64,000 nucleotides of DNA from Acetatifactor sp. GTDB taxonomy: Bacteria; Bacillota; Clostridia; Lachnospirales; Lachnospiraceae. The first letter of the stretch is position 1, and every line of letters starts with the position of its first letter. Position numbers and translations under genes: made by a program. Where the stretch lies: the NCBI GenBank assembly GCA_029055435.1, contig JAIDDH010000092.1, positions 1-64,000 on the forward strand, in the 5' to 3' direction. The notes under the pieces were generated by a model. The model saw nothing but the letters and a program-made list of their open reading frames with translations. It did no database searches and was not told the DNA's origin. This document shows positions 9,931 through 17,446 of the stretch, in pieces.

Positions 9931-9951
9931 ACGCATCTGTTATGAATTTAA

Positions 9952-9978
9952 CTTATACCAGTTTTGGCAAAAAGTCAA
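9952..9978 (-). promoter_or_regulatory. Predicted sigma-A promoter of galK-galT
   Basis: Minus strand: -35 TTGACT (9978-9973) and extended -10 TGGTATAAG (TATAAG at 9957-9952) with a 15-base spacer, slightly short but helped by the TGN extension. A CcpA-like sequence nearby (TGTGAAACGATAACAG, 10000-10015) does not match the cre consensus well. Confidence 0.5.
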
Positions 9979-10017
9979 TTAAAATGTATGGAAAAATGTG
10001 TGAAACGATAACAGTTG

Positions 10018-10159
10018 GTAACGGTCCAGCCTGAGATATTGCAAGGACCATATTTCAGTCGATGTCGAGGCGGAAGAAGCCCGCCTGCTAAGCCATCCCG
10101 GCCTTCTTCCACCGACATTGTTGGAATAGCATTCGCAATATTTCAGGTTGAACTGTTAC
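10018..10159. repeat. Palindromic repeat element, short form, copy 2
   Basis: 142 bp between galK and the LacI gene. The ends are inverted: the left begins GTAACGGTCCAGCCTGAGAT and the right, reversed, begins GTAACAGTTCAACCTGAAAT; both continue to ATTGC-A. An inner pair GGAAGAAG/CTTCTTCC sits inside TGTCGAGGC...CCGACA. The reverse strand aligns along nearly its full length with the copy at 6961-7075. It separates the galK promoter from the regulator promoter. No coding potential was found. Confidence 0.8.
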
Positions 10160-10187
10160 AACAATTATACATAAAGTGCGAAAAATG

Positions 10188-10216
10188 TTGACAGTCGGCA
10201 GGAAAGTTGCTAAACT
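10188..10216 (+). promoter_or_regulatory. Predicted sigma-A promoter of the LacI regulator gene
   Basis: TTGACA (10188-10193), a 17-base spacer, TAAACT (10211-10216). Transcription from about 10223 starts downstream of the earliest in-frame ATG (10176), which rules out that longer start. Confidence 0.7.
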
Positions 10217-10229
10217 ACAGACAATTCAT

Positions 10230-10237
10230 TTGCGCAA
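10230..10237. promoter_or_regulatory. Candidate autoregulatory operator of the LacI gene
   Basis: The perfect palindrome TTGCGCAA lies just after the predicted transcription start. The same octamer is inside the importer site (11485-11492). This would fit negative autoregulation; the assignment is inference from the shared core. Confidence 0.35.
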
Positions 10238-10274
10238 CAAGTTGCTCAAAGCCCAAAAGAGAGGAATGAGGTAT

Positions 10275-11300
10275 ATGTCGGAAAATAATGGACAGATTAT
10301 AAAGGAATCCGGTCGTATGACCATTTCGGATATAGCGGAGGCGTTGAACATCTCCAAAACCACTGTTTCCAGAGCTATATCCGGCAAGGGCAGGATTGGG
10401 GCCGAGACCAGAGAGAAGGTTCTGGCGTATATTGACAAATATAATTATCATCCCAATCCCATGGCAAGGGGGCTGGCTCAGCTTAAGACCTACAATATCG
10501 CGTGGGTGATCCCCGGGGATTCCGGCGTGACGGACCTGCCGTTCTTTCAGCGATGCATGTTGGGAATCAGTGAGGTGGCGGCTGCCCAGGACTACGATAT
10601 TCTGCTGACCATGGTTTATGACAGGGACATGTCTCAGCTGGCCCGTATTGTGCTGAATCATAAAGTGGACGGCGTGATACTGGGGCGCACATTGGTGGAG
10701 GATGAGCGGGTAAATTTCCTGAAGAGCATGGATATTCCCTTTGTAGTCATTGGAAGCACTCCTGTCCCGGATGTGATACAGATTGACAATGACCACAGGG
10801 CGGCCTGTCGGGAGCTGACTTCCATTCTGATAATGAAGGATTTGAAAAAGCTGGCCCTGATTGGCGGGGACAGTAATCATGTGGTAAACGAAACCAGAAA
10901 AGAAGGTTTTCTGGAAGGACTTCGGGCAAATGGTGAAATGACTGAAGATGCCTATGTCTATATGGACTGCATAGAGCGGATAGATGTGGAGCATGCCGTG
11001 GAGGACTGCCTGCGCAGTCAGGTGGATTGCATTATCTGTATGGATGACCGAATTTGCAGCAATGTTTTAGAAAAGCTAAAAAATGACAGTGTTGTCATAC
11101 CGGAGCAGGTCAAAGTGGCGTCCTTCTATGACAGCATTCTTTTGGAAAACAGTACCCCTGCTGTGACGTCTCTGCGATATGATCCCAGAAATCTGGGTAT
11201 GGTGGCGGCGAAGAATCTGTTCCGCCTGATTGCCGGAGAGGCGGTGGAAGAAATTACGTATTTGAACTATGAGGTAGCGCTGAAGGGCTCCACTCAGTAA
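10275..11300 (+). CDS. LacI-family transcriptional regulator (probable galactan/galactose regulator)
   Basis: 341 residues. The N-terminal HTH is plain: MTISDIAEALNISKTTVSRA at residues 15-34, followed by the hinge-helix region NPMARGLAQ, then a periplasmic-binding-protein-like effector domain (YNIAWVIPGD to the end). The start at 10275 is preferred because the predicted promoter begins transcription near 10223 and a GAGAGGAATGAGG purine stretch precedes it; ATG 10266 is possible. It lies between galKT (divergent) and the ABC importer (same strand), the same arrangement logic as GanR with the gan genes in Bacillus. The expected inducer is galactose, galactobiose or a related oligosaccharide; this is inference. 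Confidence 0.9.
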   Translation: MSENNGQIIKESGRMTISDIAEALNISKTTVSRAISGKGRIGAETREKVLAYIDKYNYHPNPMARGLAQLKTYNIAWVIPGDSGVTDLPFFQRCMLGISEVAAAQDYDILLTMVYDRDMSQLARIVLNHKVDGVILGRTLVEDERVNFLKSMDIPFVVIGSTPVPDVIQIDNDHRAACRELTSILIMKDLKKLALIGGDSNHVVNETRKEGFLEGLRANGEMTEDAYVYMDCIERIDVEHAVEDCLRSQVDCIICMDDRICSNVLEKLKNDSVVIPEQVKVASFYDSILLENSTPAVTSLRYDPRNLGMVAAKNLFRLIAGEAVEEITYLNYEVALKGSTQ

Positions 11301-11434
11301 GATTGTGTTCATTTATCGTTTGCAGCTTCTTCTCTTATTCCACTTTCACTTCCACTTCTACGTTCAACTTGTGCAAACTAGATAAAAACTGATGCCAGAA
11401 CTTGGAAAAATTGTCAAAAAAATCGAAAAGGATA

Positions 11435-11463
11435 TTGACAGATTTTTCCAGGAATGATAAGAT
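11435..11463 (+). promoter_or_regulatory. Predicted sigma-A promoter of the galactan importer operon
   Basis: TTGACA (11435-11440), 17-base spacer, TAAGAT (11458-11463). It places the transcription start near 11470, so the binding protein must begin at the ATG at 11543. Confidence 0.75.
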
Positions 11464-11478
11464 GGGCACACAGAGAAC

Positions 11479-11492
11479 AACCGATTGCGCAA
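11479..11492 (+). promoter_or_regulatory. Candidate LacI-family operator upstream of the sugar-binding protein
   Basis: AACCGATTGCGCAA at roughly +10 to +22. Twelve bases are identical to the galK leader site and eight (TTGCGCAA) to the regulator's own leader. Outer bases CG...CG give partial extra symmetry. This is the expected position for LacI-type roadblock repression. Confidence 0.5.
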
Positions 11493-11542
11493 AACGTGTC
11501 GGAATGAGAGTGAAAACTCTACAAAATAAGGAGGACATTATT

Positions 11543-12853
11543 ATGAGAAAGAAATTATTATCATTGGTGCTGGCAGGCACTATGGTAGCAGGGCTGCTCG
11601 CCGGATGCGGCAACAAGAGCAATAACCCTTCCCAGTCCAGCCAGCCTGGCAGCACCCCTGGGGTTTCCAGTCAGTCTCCCGAGGTTTCGAACGACGATAT
11701 CATTGCGAATCTGATTGCGAACACCAACGGAACTGTGAAGCTCACCGTGTGGGCGTCCGAGGAGGATCAGGATTTCACTCTGGGACGTATCGAGGACTTC
11801 AAGGCACAGTATCCTGATGTAGATTTTGACATCATGCTGGGCGCTGAGTCAGAATCCAAGGCAAAGGATGACATTCTGGTGGATGTAGAGGCTGGTCCTG
11901 ATGTATATGCTTTCGCAGATGATCAGATTCTTGAGCTGGTAGATGCAGGTGCATTGCATGAGGTGGCTGCTACTTATACTTTCGATGTGAAAAGTGCAAA
12001 TGCCGCAGGTTCCATTGAGGCAGCAACCATAGACGGAAAGCTCTATGCATATCCCATGACGGCAGACAATGGCTATTTCATGTTCTATGACTCCTCTGTA
12101 TTTACCGAGGCGGATGTACAGTCCATGGATGCTATGATCGAGGCTGCAAAGAAGGCAGGCAGAAAGATCGCCATGAATGTATCTGACGGCTGGTATATCT
12201 ACTCTCTGTTCAAGGGCGCAGGTTATGATCTTACTCTTAACGATGACGGCACCAACGGCTGCACATGGAATGCAGCAGGAGGAACTGATGTGGCGCAGGC
12301 AATTCTGGATCTGTTTGAGACAGGTGTGTTCGTAGACATGACCGACCAGGATCAGGCTACAGCTATTACAGAGGGAACCATTTGTGCATGTGTAAACGGA
12401 ACCTGGAGAGCAGAGACCGCTCAGACTGCATGGGGTGAAAATTATGCGGCAGCAAAGCTTCCTACATTCACCGTTGCAGGTCAGCAGAAGCAGATGTCTT
12501 CTTTCTCCGGCTACAAGCTTATCGGTGTAAATCCTCACTCTGATTTCCTGGGATGGTCCATGATTCTGGCAGAGTATCTGACCAATGAAGAGACTCAGGT
12601 TGCACGTTATGAGGCGAGAGGCCTTGGCCCCGCAAATCTTGCGGCAGCAGCTTCCGATGCCGTACAGAACGATCCCGCTATCTCCGCACTGGCTGCACAG
12701 GCAGCATATGCAACTCCTCAGAGAGTGGGTAATCAGTACTGGACTTCCGCACAGACACTGGGACAGATCCTTGCTTCCGGCAATCCCGACGGCACAGATC
12801 TTCAGACACTGCTTGATAACACAGTAAGCGGTATTACTGCTCCTGTACAATAA
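11543..12853 (+). CDS. Extracellular sugar-binding lipoprotein of a carbohydrate ABC importer (GanS/MalE-like)
   Basis: 436 residues. A lipoprotein signal peptide is clear: MRKK, a hydrophobic run, and the lipobox LLAGC with Cys22 as the lipidation site, followed by a Ser/Pro/Gln-rich linker to about residue 50. The mature part is a family 1 solute-binding protein (TVKLTVWASEEDQ; SFSGYKLIGVNPHS; LTNEETQ). Start ATG has AAGGAGGA 8 bases before it. The two permeases follow after a strong hairpin. The presence of GH42 and GH53 enzymes downstream argues that the ligand is a beta-1,4-galacto-oligosaccharide; malto-oligosaccharides are a less likely alternative. Confidence 0.9.
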   Translation: MRKKLLSLVLAGTMVAGLLAGCGNKSNNPSQSSQPGSTPGVSSQSPEVSNDDIIANLIANTNGTVKLTVWASEEDQDFTLGRIEDFKAQYPDVDFDIMLGAESESKAKDDILVDVEAGPDVYAFADDQILELVDAGALHEVAATYTFDVKSANAAGSIEAATIDGKLYAYPMTADNGYFMFYDSSVFTEADVQSMDAMIEAAKKAGRKIAMNVSDGWYIYSLFKGAGYDLTLNDDGTNGCTWNAAGGTDVAQAILDLFETGVFVDMTDQDQATAITEGTICACVNGTWRAETAQTAWGENYAAAKLPTFTVAGQQKQMSSFSGYKLIGVNPHSDFLGWSMILAEYLTNEETQVARYEARGLGPANLAAAASDAVQNDPAISALAAQAAYATPQRVGNQYWTSAQTLGQILASGNPDGTDLQTLLDNTVSGITAPVQ

Positions 12854-12912
12854 GGACGACAGAGTAAGAACGACAATGTTTTGATATAAGTATTAACAGG
12901 GGTATGGACAGT

Positions 12913-12949
12913 AACGCCTCACTGCATTATGAGGTAGCAGTGAGGCGTT
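12913..12949 (+). terminator. Strong hairpin between binding-protein and permease genes
   Basis: AACGCCTCACTGC (12913-12925) pairs perfectly over 13 bp with GCAGTGAGGCGTT (12937-12949), 11-base loop, then a short TT-G-CTG run. Such a hairpin after a binding-protein gene usually stabilises its mRNA or partly terminates, giving more binding protein than permease. Confidence 0.7.
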
Positions 12950-12986
12950 TGCTGACTGAAAAACTGTGTGAGAGGAGAGGGATGGC

Positions 12987-14411
12987 ATGAAAGCGGAGAA
13001 GGATCAAAAAAAGAAGATCAACAAAACAACCTTCGCCACTGCATTGGCAAAGGGAGATATTTGGGTGAAGCTGTCCACTGTTATCATGGGGGCGGGCTAT
13101 TTTGCCAGAAAACAGATTGTGAACGGTATTTTGATGACGGCGGTGGAGATTGGATTTATTCTACTGGTCGTTCTTTTTGGTGTTCCGAGTTTGTCAAAAT
13201 TTGGGACTCTGGGAGACGTGCAGATGGAGCTGAAATTCGACCCGCTGACCTTGCAGAGCACTATTAATGACTACGACAATTCCTTTATGATTCTGTTGAC
13301 TTCAGTTATCACATTGTTTTTTATCTTTGTGTTTATTATGCTGTGGATCTGGAATATCAAGCTTGTCTATCGGTTGCAGCTTAAGAAACAAAACGGCGAA
13401 CATATCAACACCTTCCGGGAAGATTTAAGGGCGCTGGTGAATGACAGATTTCACATTACTCTGTTGGCGCTGCCCACTGTTGGTGTTGTCCTGATGAATA
13501 TTATCCCCATTCTGGTATTGATTGCGGTGGCGTTTACCAATTATGACCAAAAGCATATGCCGCCCAATTCCCTCTTTACCTGGGTAGGGTTTGACAATTT
13601 TAAAAATCTGTTTACCAGCAGCATGACCATCAGCTTTGGCTATGCCTTCAGAAAGATTCTGGGATGGACGTTGCTGTGGGCTGTGTTGGCTACAGTCACC
13701 ACCTTTATCGGCGGAATTCTGCTGGCAAAGCTCATCAACAGTGCTACCACCAAATGGCCGGCCTTTTGGAGAACGCTGTTCGTGATAGCCATTGCGGTGC
13801 CGCAGTTTGTGACATTGCTGCTGGTTAGAAATTTCTTTTCGGATTCCGGTATTGTGAATACCATATGTGCCAACATCGGCCTGACGCAAGTTTTGCGGGG
13901 AATCGGCCTGGTGAGAGTGAATTATATTCCGTTTCTGACAGATCCCAACTGGGCCAAGGTTATGATTATTCTCATCAATATCTGGGTGGGTGTGCCTTAT
14001 CAGATGCTGATTGCAACGGGCGTGCTTATGAATATCCCCACGGATCAGATTGAGAGCGCAAGGCTGGACGGCGCTAATAAATTCCAGATTTTCTGTAAGA
14101 TCACCATGCCCTATGTATTGTTCGTTCAGGGGCCTGCGCTGATAACGGATTTTGTCAAGAACATCAATAACTTTAATGTAATCTATCTGCTGACGCAGGA
14201 TGTGTTTATCACTTCCGATCAGCAGTTGGCGGCTTCCAATGCGAAGGAAGTGGATTTGCTGGTTACCTGGCTGTTTCGATTGACCAATGAGTATTACAAC
14301 TATAAGATGGCTTCGGTAATAGGTATTATTGTATTTATTATCTGTGCAATATTTACGTTGCTTTCGTTCTCCAGAATGATTGCAGGCGGCAGAGAGGAGG
14401 AATATAGATAA
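12987..14411 (+). CDS. Carbohydrate ABC importer permease (MalF/GanP-like)
   Basis: 474 residues with about 8 membrane segments. It has a longer N-terminal region than minimal permeases, as in MalF/GanP. The ATPase-contact EAA loop is present as SARLDGANKFQIFCKITMP near residues 355-373. It spans the membrane and pairs with the downstream MalG-like protein. ATG follows GAGAGGAGAGG. Its stop codon overlaps the next start by one base, implying coupled translation. No ATP-binding subunit is encoded in the cluster, so a shared MsmX-type ATPase elsewhere is expected. Confidence 0.92.
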   Translation: MKAEKDQKKKINKTTFATALAKGDIWVKLSTVIMGAGYFARKQIVNGILMTAVEIGFILLVVLFGVPSLSKFGTLGDVQMELKFDPLTLQSTINDYDNSFMILLTSVITLFFIFVFIMLWIWNIKLVYRLQLKKQNGEHINTFREDLRALVNDRFHITLLALPTVGVVLMNIIPILVLIAVAFTNYDQKHMPPNSLFTWVGFDNFKNLFTSSMTISFGYAFRKILGWTLLWAVLATVTTFIGGILLAKLINSATTKWPAFWRTLFVIAIAVPQFVTLLLVRNFFSDSGIVNTICANIGLTQVLRGIGLVRVNYIPFLTDPNWAKVMIILINIWVGVPYQMLIATGVLMNIPTDQIESARLDGANKFQIFCKITMPYVLFVQGPALITDFVKNINNFNVIYLLTQDVFITSDQQLAASNAKEVDLLVTWLFRLTNEYYNYKMASVIGIIVFIICAIFTLLSFSRMIAGGREEEYR

Positions 14412-15259
14412 TGAAATTTAAGAAGACCATATCTATGATTGGCACACATCTGCTTCTGACCATATTGGCTGTCATTTGGCTGATTCCTATTCTCTGGCTG
14501 GTGGTGACTGCTTTCAGTAGCTTTCCGGGAATTAATACTGCACACTTCTTCCCGACGGGTTATTCTTTGAATAATTTTTACAGGATACTGTTTCAACCGG
14601 ATTCCGTAGTGCAGTATGGGGCCTGGTTCAAGAACACATTGATCATCGCCATATTCACCTGTATTATTTCCACGATTTTTGTGGTGATGGTCAGCTACGC
14701 CATGAGTTGTATGCGTTTTAACGGAAGAAAGGGCTTGATGAGCTTTTCGCTGATTCTGAATATGTTCCCCGGTCCTCTTCTGATGATCGCAGTCTACTTT
14801 GTTATGAAGATGATCGGTCTGACTAACAGCCATGTGGGTATGATCATCGTGTATTCCGCAGGTTCCGGTCTGGGCTTCCTGATTGTCAAGGGCTTTATGG
14901 ACACCATTCCCACCTCCCTGCGTGAGGCAGCCAAGATCGAGGGTGCTTCCGAGGCGGCCATTTTTATCAGAGTAGTGATTCCTCTGTGCAAACCGATCAT
15001 TGTGTATCAGATTATCAGTTCTTTCCTGATTCCATGGGGAGATTTTGTGCTGGCGAAGCTGATGCTGAACTCAGGTATCTCTTCCGATTTTACGGTAGCC
15101 ATCGGCTTGTATAATATGCTGGAGAAGAATCTGATCGGTAAAAATTTCTCGGCCTTCTGCGCGGGCGGACTTCTGGTCTCTGTGCCTATCGCCATCCTGT
15201 TCGTCATCATGCAGAAATGCTATGTGGCGGGCGTGACAAGCGGTGCGGTAAAAGGCTAA
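14411..15259 (+). CDS. Carbohydrate ABC importer permease (MalG/GanQ-like)
   Basis: 282 residues with 6 membrane segments, the standard size. The EAA loop is REAAKIEGASEAAIFIRVVI around residues 176-195. It starts on the last base of the preceding permease gene (TAATG arrangement) and completes the membrane channel of the importer. The following gene begins about 50 bases later in the same direction, suggesting that the enzymes are part of the same transcript. Confidence 0.93.
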   Translation: MKFKKTISMIGTHLLLTILAVIWLIPILWLVVTAFSSFPGINTAHFFPTGYSLNNFYRILFQPDSVVQYGAWFKNTLIIAIFTCIISTIFVVMVSYAMSCMRFNGRKGLMSFSLILNMFPGPLLMIAVYFVMKMIGLTNSHVGMIIVYSAGSGLGFLIVKGFMDTIPTSLREAAKIEGASEAAIFIRVVIPLCKPIIVYQIISSFLIPWGDFVLAKLMLNSGISSDFTVAIGLYNMLEKNLIGKNFSAFCAGGLLVSVPIAILFVIMQKCYVAGVTSGAVKG

Positions 15260-15312
15260 AAAGACGAAAAGATTTTAGTATGGGCCGTGTAAACGGCGGA
15301 ATGAGAGGAAGT

Positions 15313-17154
15313 ATGGACAACACATTTGTAGTAAATATTATTCATCGCCCGGAGATGGTTCCCGAGTATGCGGAGAAGGTTACGGGGCAGGGAAAGGCGG
15401 AGGATATCGGCAGGAAGGCGCTGCTCACTGAGTCGCTGGATATCTTCAAATTTCAGCAGGAGACCGCCCATAAGAATGGTTTAAAGGTCACCATCCAGAT
15501 GACTTATGCCAGTCTGTTTAACGACGAGGCGGTGGCGCTTGCCAAGGAGCATCATGAGACCTACGGAGATGAGATCGCATTATCGCTGCTGGGACTTCCC
15601 TGCACGGAATTCCGCGAGAAGTATAAGACCAAGGATTTCTGTATCTGGATGTTCTCCATGGAGGACAAAAAGAGCATTGTGGATGATGTGTTCGGCAAAT
15701 TTTATGACCGCTTCGGATTCTATCCGGAATCCACCGGGTCTTATTATATGGATGCGGACCTGACCAATTATATCAAGGAAAAATATCCCATGGTAAAGTG
15801 TGCGGTGGCAACCTGTTGGGAGGAGGGTCCCAAGGCGTATCACACCTGTAATAATTCATGGTACACTTTATTTGACGGCGGTCCCTGGAATCCCTGGATT
15901 CCGTCAAAGCAGAATACTCATGCGCCCGCAGCCAACGAGGCGGAGGACAGCGGTATCGTAGCGATTCCCCATCTGTCCAGAGATCTGCTGGCCTGCTATG
16001 ACGGAAACGGTTCCAATTTCGGGACACATCCCCAGAATGTGCTCCGGGGTATGATTTATGACACGAAGACATGGGAGTATCCTTATCTGTATAATCTGAT
16101 CGATCAGTACAGGCATCTGGAGAAATATAACAATGGCTATGCCTACAATATGATGTTTGTGGGGCCCGGCTGGCTGAATAAAATGGGGCGCTGGGAGCAG
16201 CCCTATGAGCTCTTGAAAAAGTCTTATGAGGATGGTATGGCTTATTACGGTCAGCTCAAGAAGGAAGGCAAGCTGGTGGATATGACCATGGCGGAGTTTG
16301 CTGATTTTTACAGGGCAAACAAATCCTACACTGAGCCGGAGTGCGCGCTGTGGAAGGATATCCTCTACGGCTCCAACAAGCAGATTTTCTGGTATGCAGA
16401 CCCCTATATGAGAGCTTGCGTGAATATGGATCAGGGCGGCGCTATCGTGGATTTGCGTCCCTATGCGGCGAAGCTCCGCTGGGAGGTAGGTATCGGCACC
16501 AAACATGTGCAGGATGCGTCCTATCCATTCCTGATACAGGAGAAATACCGGGCCGGGTACTTCACGCATTATGCGGGGGAAGGCACGGTGCGCAGCGCCA
16601 AGATCTGTCATGGCGGCGAGGAGGTAGATCTGTGCCTGTGCAGAACGCACGCAAGCTTTTCCCAGGAGGGCAAGACGAGAATATTGACTTTGGACCCTGT
16701 GGATATTGAATTTTATGATCTGACGGTGAAGCTGCAGACGAGAGTATGTTTTGAGGAGGGAGCTTCCAATATCCGTATTGAGCGCGAGGTGCTTTCGATG
16801 AGCGATCCCGATGCCGATGTGACCATCAATGAGTATATGGTGGCGTGCTACGGCACCACGGAGTATCCCGAGGATATGACAGGAATTACCCTGTGTGTGT
16901 CCGACGGCGCGAAGTCGGAGGAAATTCAATATGAATATAAATGCAGAGAGGCTTCCATGGCCGGAGGTAAGACGGCGAGCGCTGTGATTCCCGCTATAGA
17001 GACGAAGGTTTCTATTTCAACCGACTCTGCGGACGGTGAGGCGTATATCCGGGAGGGATATGCGTTCTCCCCCATGTTCACGCTGGGTTATCAGAAGAAG
17101 CTTCACGATAAGGAGGTAGTTACCACATGGCTCAATCTGGAAAAGGCAAATTAA
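15313..17154 (+). CDS. Unrecognised ~613-residue protein in the galactan cluster (possible barrel-fold carbohydrate enzyme)
   Basis: I do not recognise this family with confidence. It starts MDNTFVVNIIHRPEMVPEY and has no signal peptide, so it is cytoplasmic. The first ~330 residues alternate strands and helices as in a (beta/alpha) barrel; segments such as LKVTIQMTYASLF and FGFYPESTGSYYMDADL recall the glycoside hydrolase 57/polysaccharide deacetylase superfamily, but no clear catalytic signature was identified. The rest is beta-rich with many Tyr/Trp, as in sugar-active C-terminal domains. Alternative starts are ATG 15280 and 15301; 15313 has GAGAGG just upstream. Its 3' end overlaps the next small gene by 28 bases. 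Position between importer and glycosidases suggests action on the imported sugar. Confidence 0.75.
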   Translation: MDNTFVVNIIHRPEMVPEYAEKVTGQGKAEDIGRKALLTESLDIFKFQQETAHKNGLKVTIQMTYASLFNDEAVALAKEHHETYGDEIALSLLGLPCTEFREKYKTKDFCIWMFSMEDKKSIVDDVFGKFYDRFGFYPESTGSYYMDADLTNYIKEKYPMVKCAVATCWEEGPKAYHTCNNSWYTLFDGGPWNPWIPSKQNTHAPAANEAEDSGIVAIPHLSRDLLACYDGNGSNFGTHPQNVLRGMIYDTKTWEYPYLYNLIDQYRHLEKYNNGYAYNMMFVGPGWLNKMGRWEQPYELLKKSYEDGMAYYGQLKKEGKLVDMTMAEFADFYRANKSYTEPECALWKDILYGSNKQIFWYADPYMRACVNMDQGGAIVDLRPYAAKLRWEVGIGTKHVQDASYPFLIQEKYRAGYFTHYAGEGTVRSAKICHGGEEVDLCLCRTHASFSQEGKTRILTLDPVDIEFYDLTVKLQTRVCFEEGASNIRIEREVLSMSDPDADVTINEYMVACYGTTEYPEDMTGITLCVSDGAKSEEIQYEYKCREASMAGGKTASAVIPAIETKVSISTDSADGEAYIREGYAFSPMFTLGYQKKLHDKEVVTTWLNLEKAN

Positions 17155-17339
17155 ATTTCCGATGTCCTTCCTGTTTCATGCGTGACCTGGATATCGATAT
17201 GTTTTATGATAAGGACAAGAAAGAATATTACTGCATCCGCTGTCAATACACAGGGACGGAACAGGATGTGCTGGAGAAAAACGAGATGGTGCGGTTTCGC
17301 TATCGCAGAATGATGGAACGCATCACGGATTTTGACTGA
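17127..17339 (+). CDS. Small zinc-ribbon protein
   Basis: 70 residues with two CxxC knuckles, CPSC (13-16) and CIRC (37-40), spaced as in a zinc ribbon. It overlaps the end of the preceding gene by 28 bases in another frame and has AAGGAGG about 10 bases before its ATG, which supports a real gene rather than a chance frame. The C-terminal part is charged (RFRYRRMMERITDF). Function unknown; possibly nucleic-acid or protein binding. Translational coupling to the upstream unknown enzyme is likely. Confidence 0.75.
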   Translation: MAQSGKGKLNFRCPSCFMRDLDIDMFYDKDKKEYYCIRCQYTGTEQDVLEKNEMVRFRYRRMMERITDFD

Positions 17340-17377
17340 TGGAATTTGTGTGACGAGATCGGTCAAATCAGACAGGA

Positions 17378-17408
17378 ACGGGTGTCGTTGCATTGGCAGG
17401 GCACCCGT
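17378..17408 (+). terminator. Hairpin before the GH42 gene
   Basis: ACGGGTG (17378-17384) pairs with CACCCGT (17402-17408), followed by GTTTTGCC. It may be a weak terminator or processing site between the zinc-ribbon gene and the beta-galactosidase gene. Confidence 0.4.
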
Positions 17409-17446
17409 GTTTTGCCTGTTTGGCAGAAAAAAGAGGAGAGAGACAT

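Noticed and set aside
10000..10015. Possible CcpA cre site in front of galK
   Set aside because: The sequence lacks the correct spacing for the cre consensus and has poor symmetry.
10176..10274. Extended N-terminus of the LacI regulator from ATG 10176
   Set aside because: The promoter at 10188-10216 starts transcription downstream of it, and the added residues are basic and unlike the family.
12585..12827. 80-codon frame inside the sugar-binding protein gene
   Set aside because: Overlaps a well-supported lipoprotein gene in another frame and has no initiation signal.
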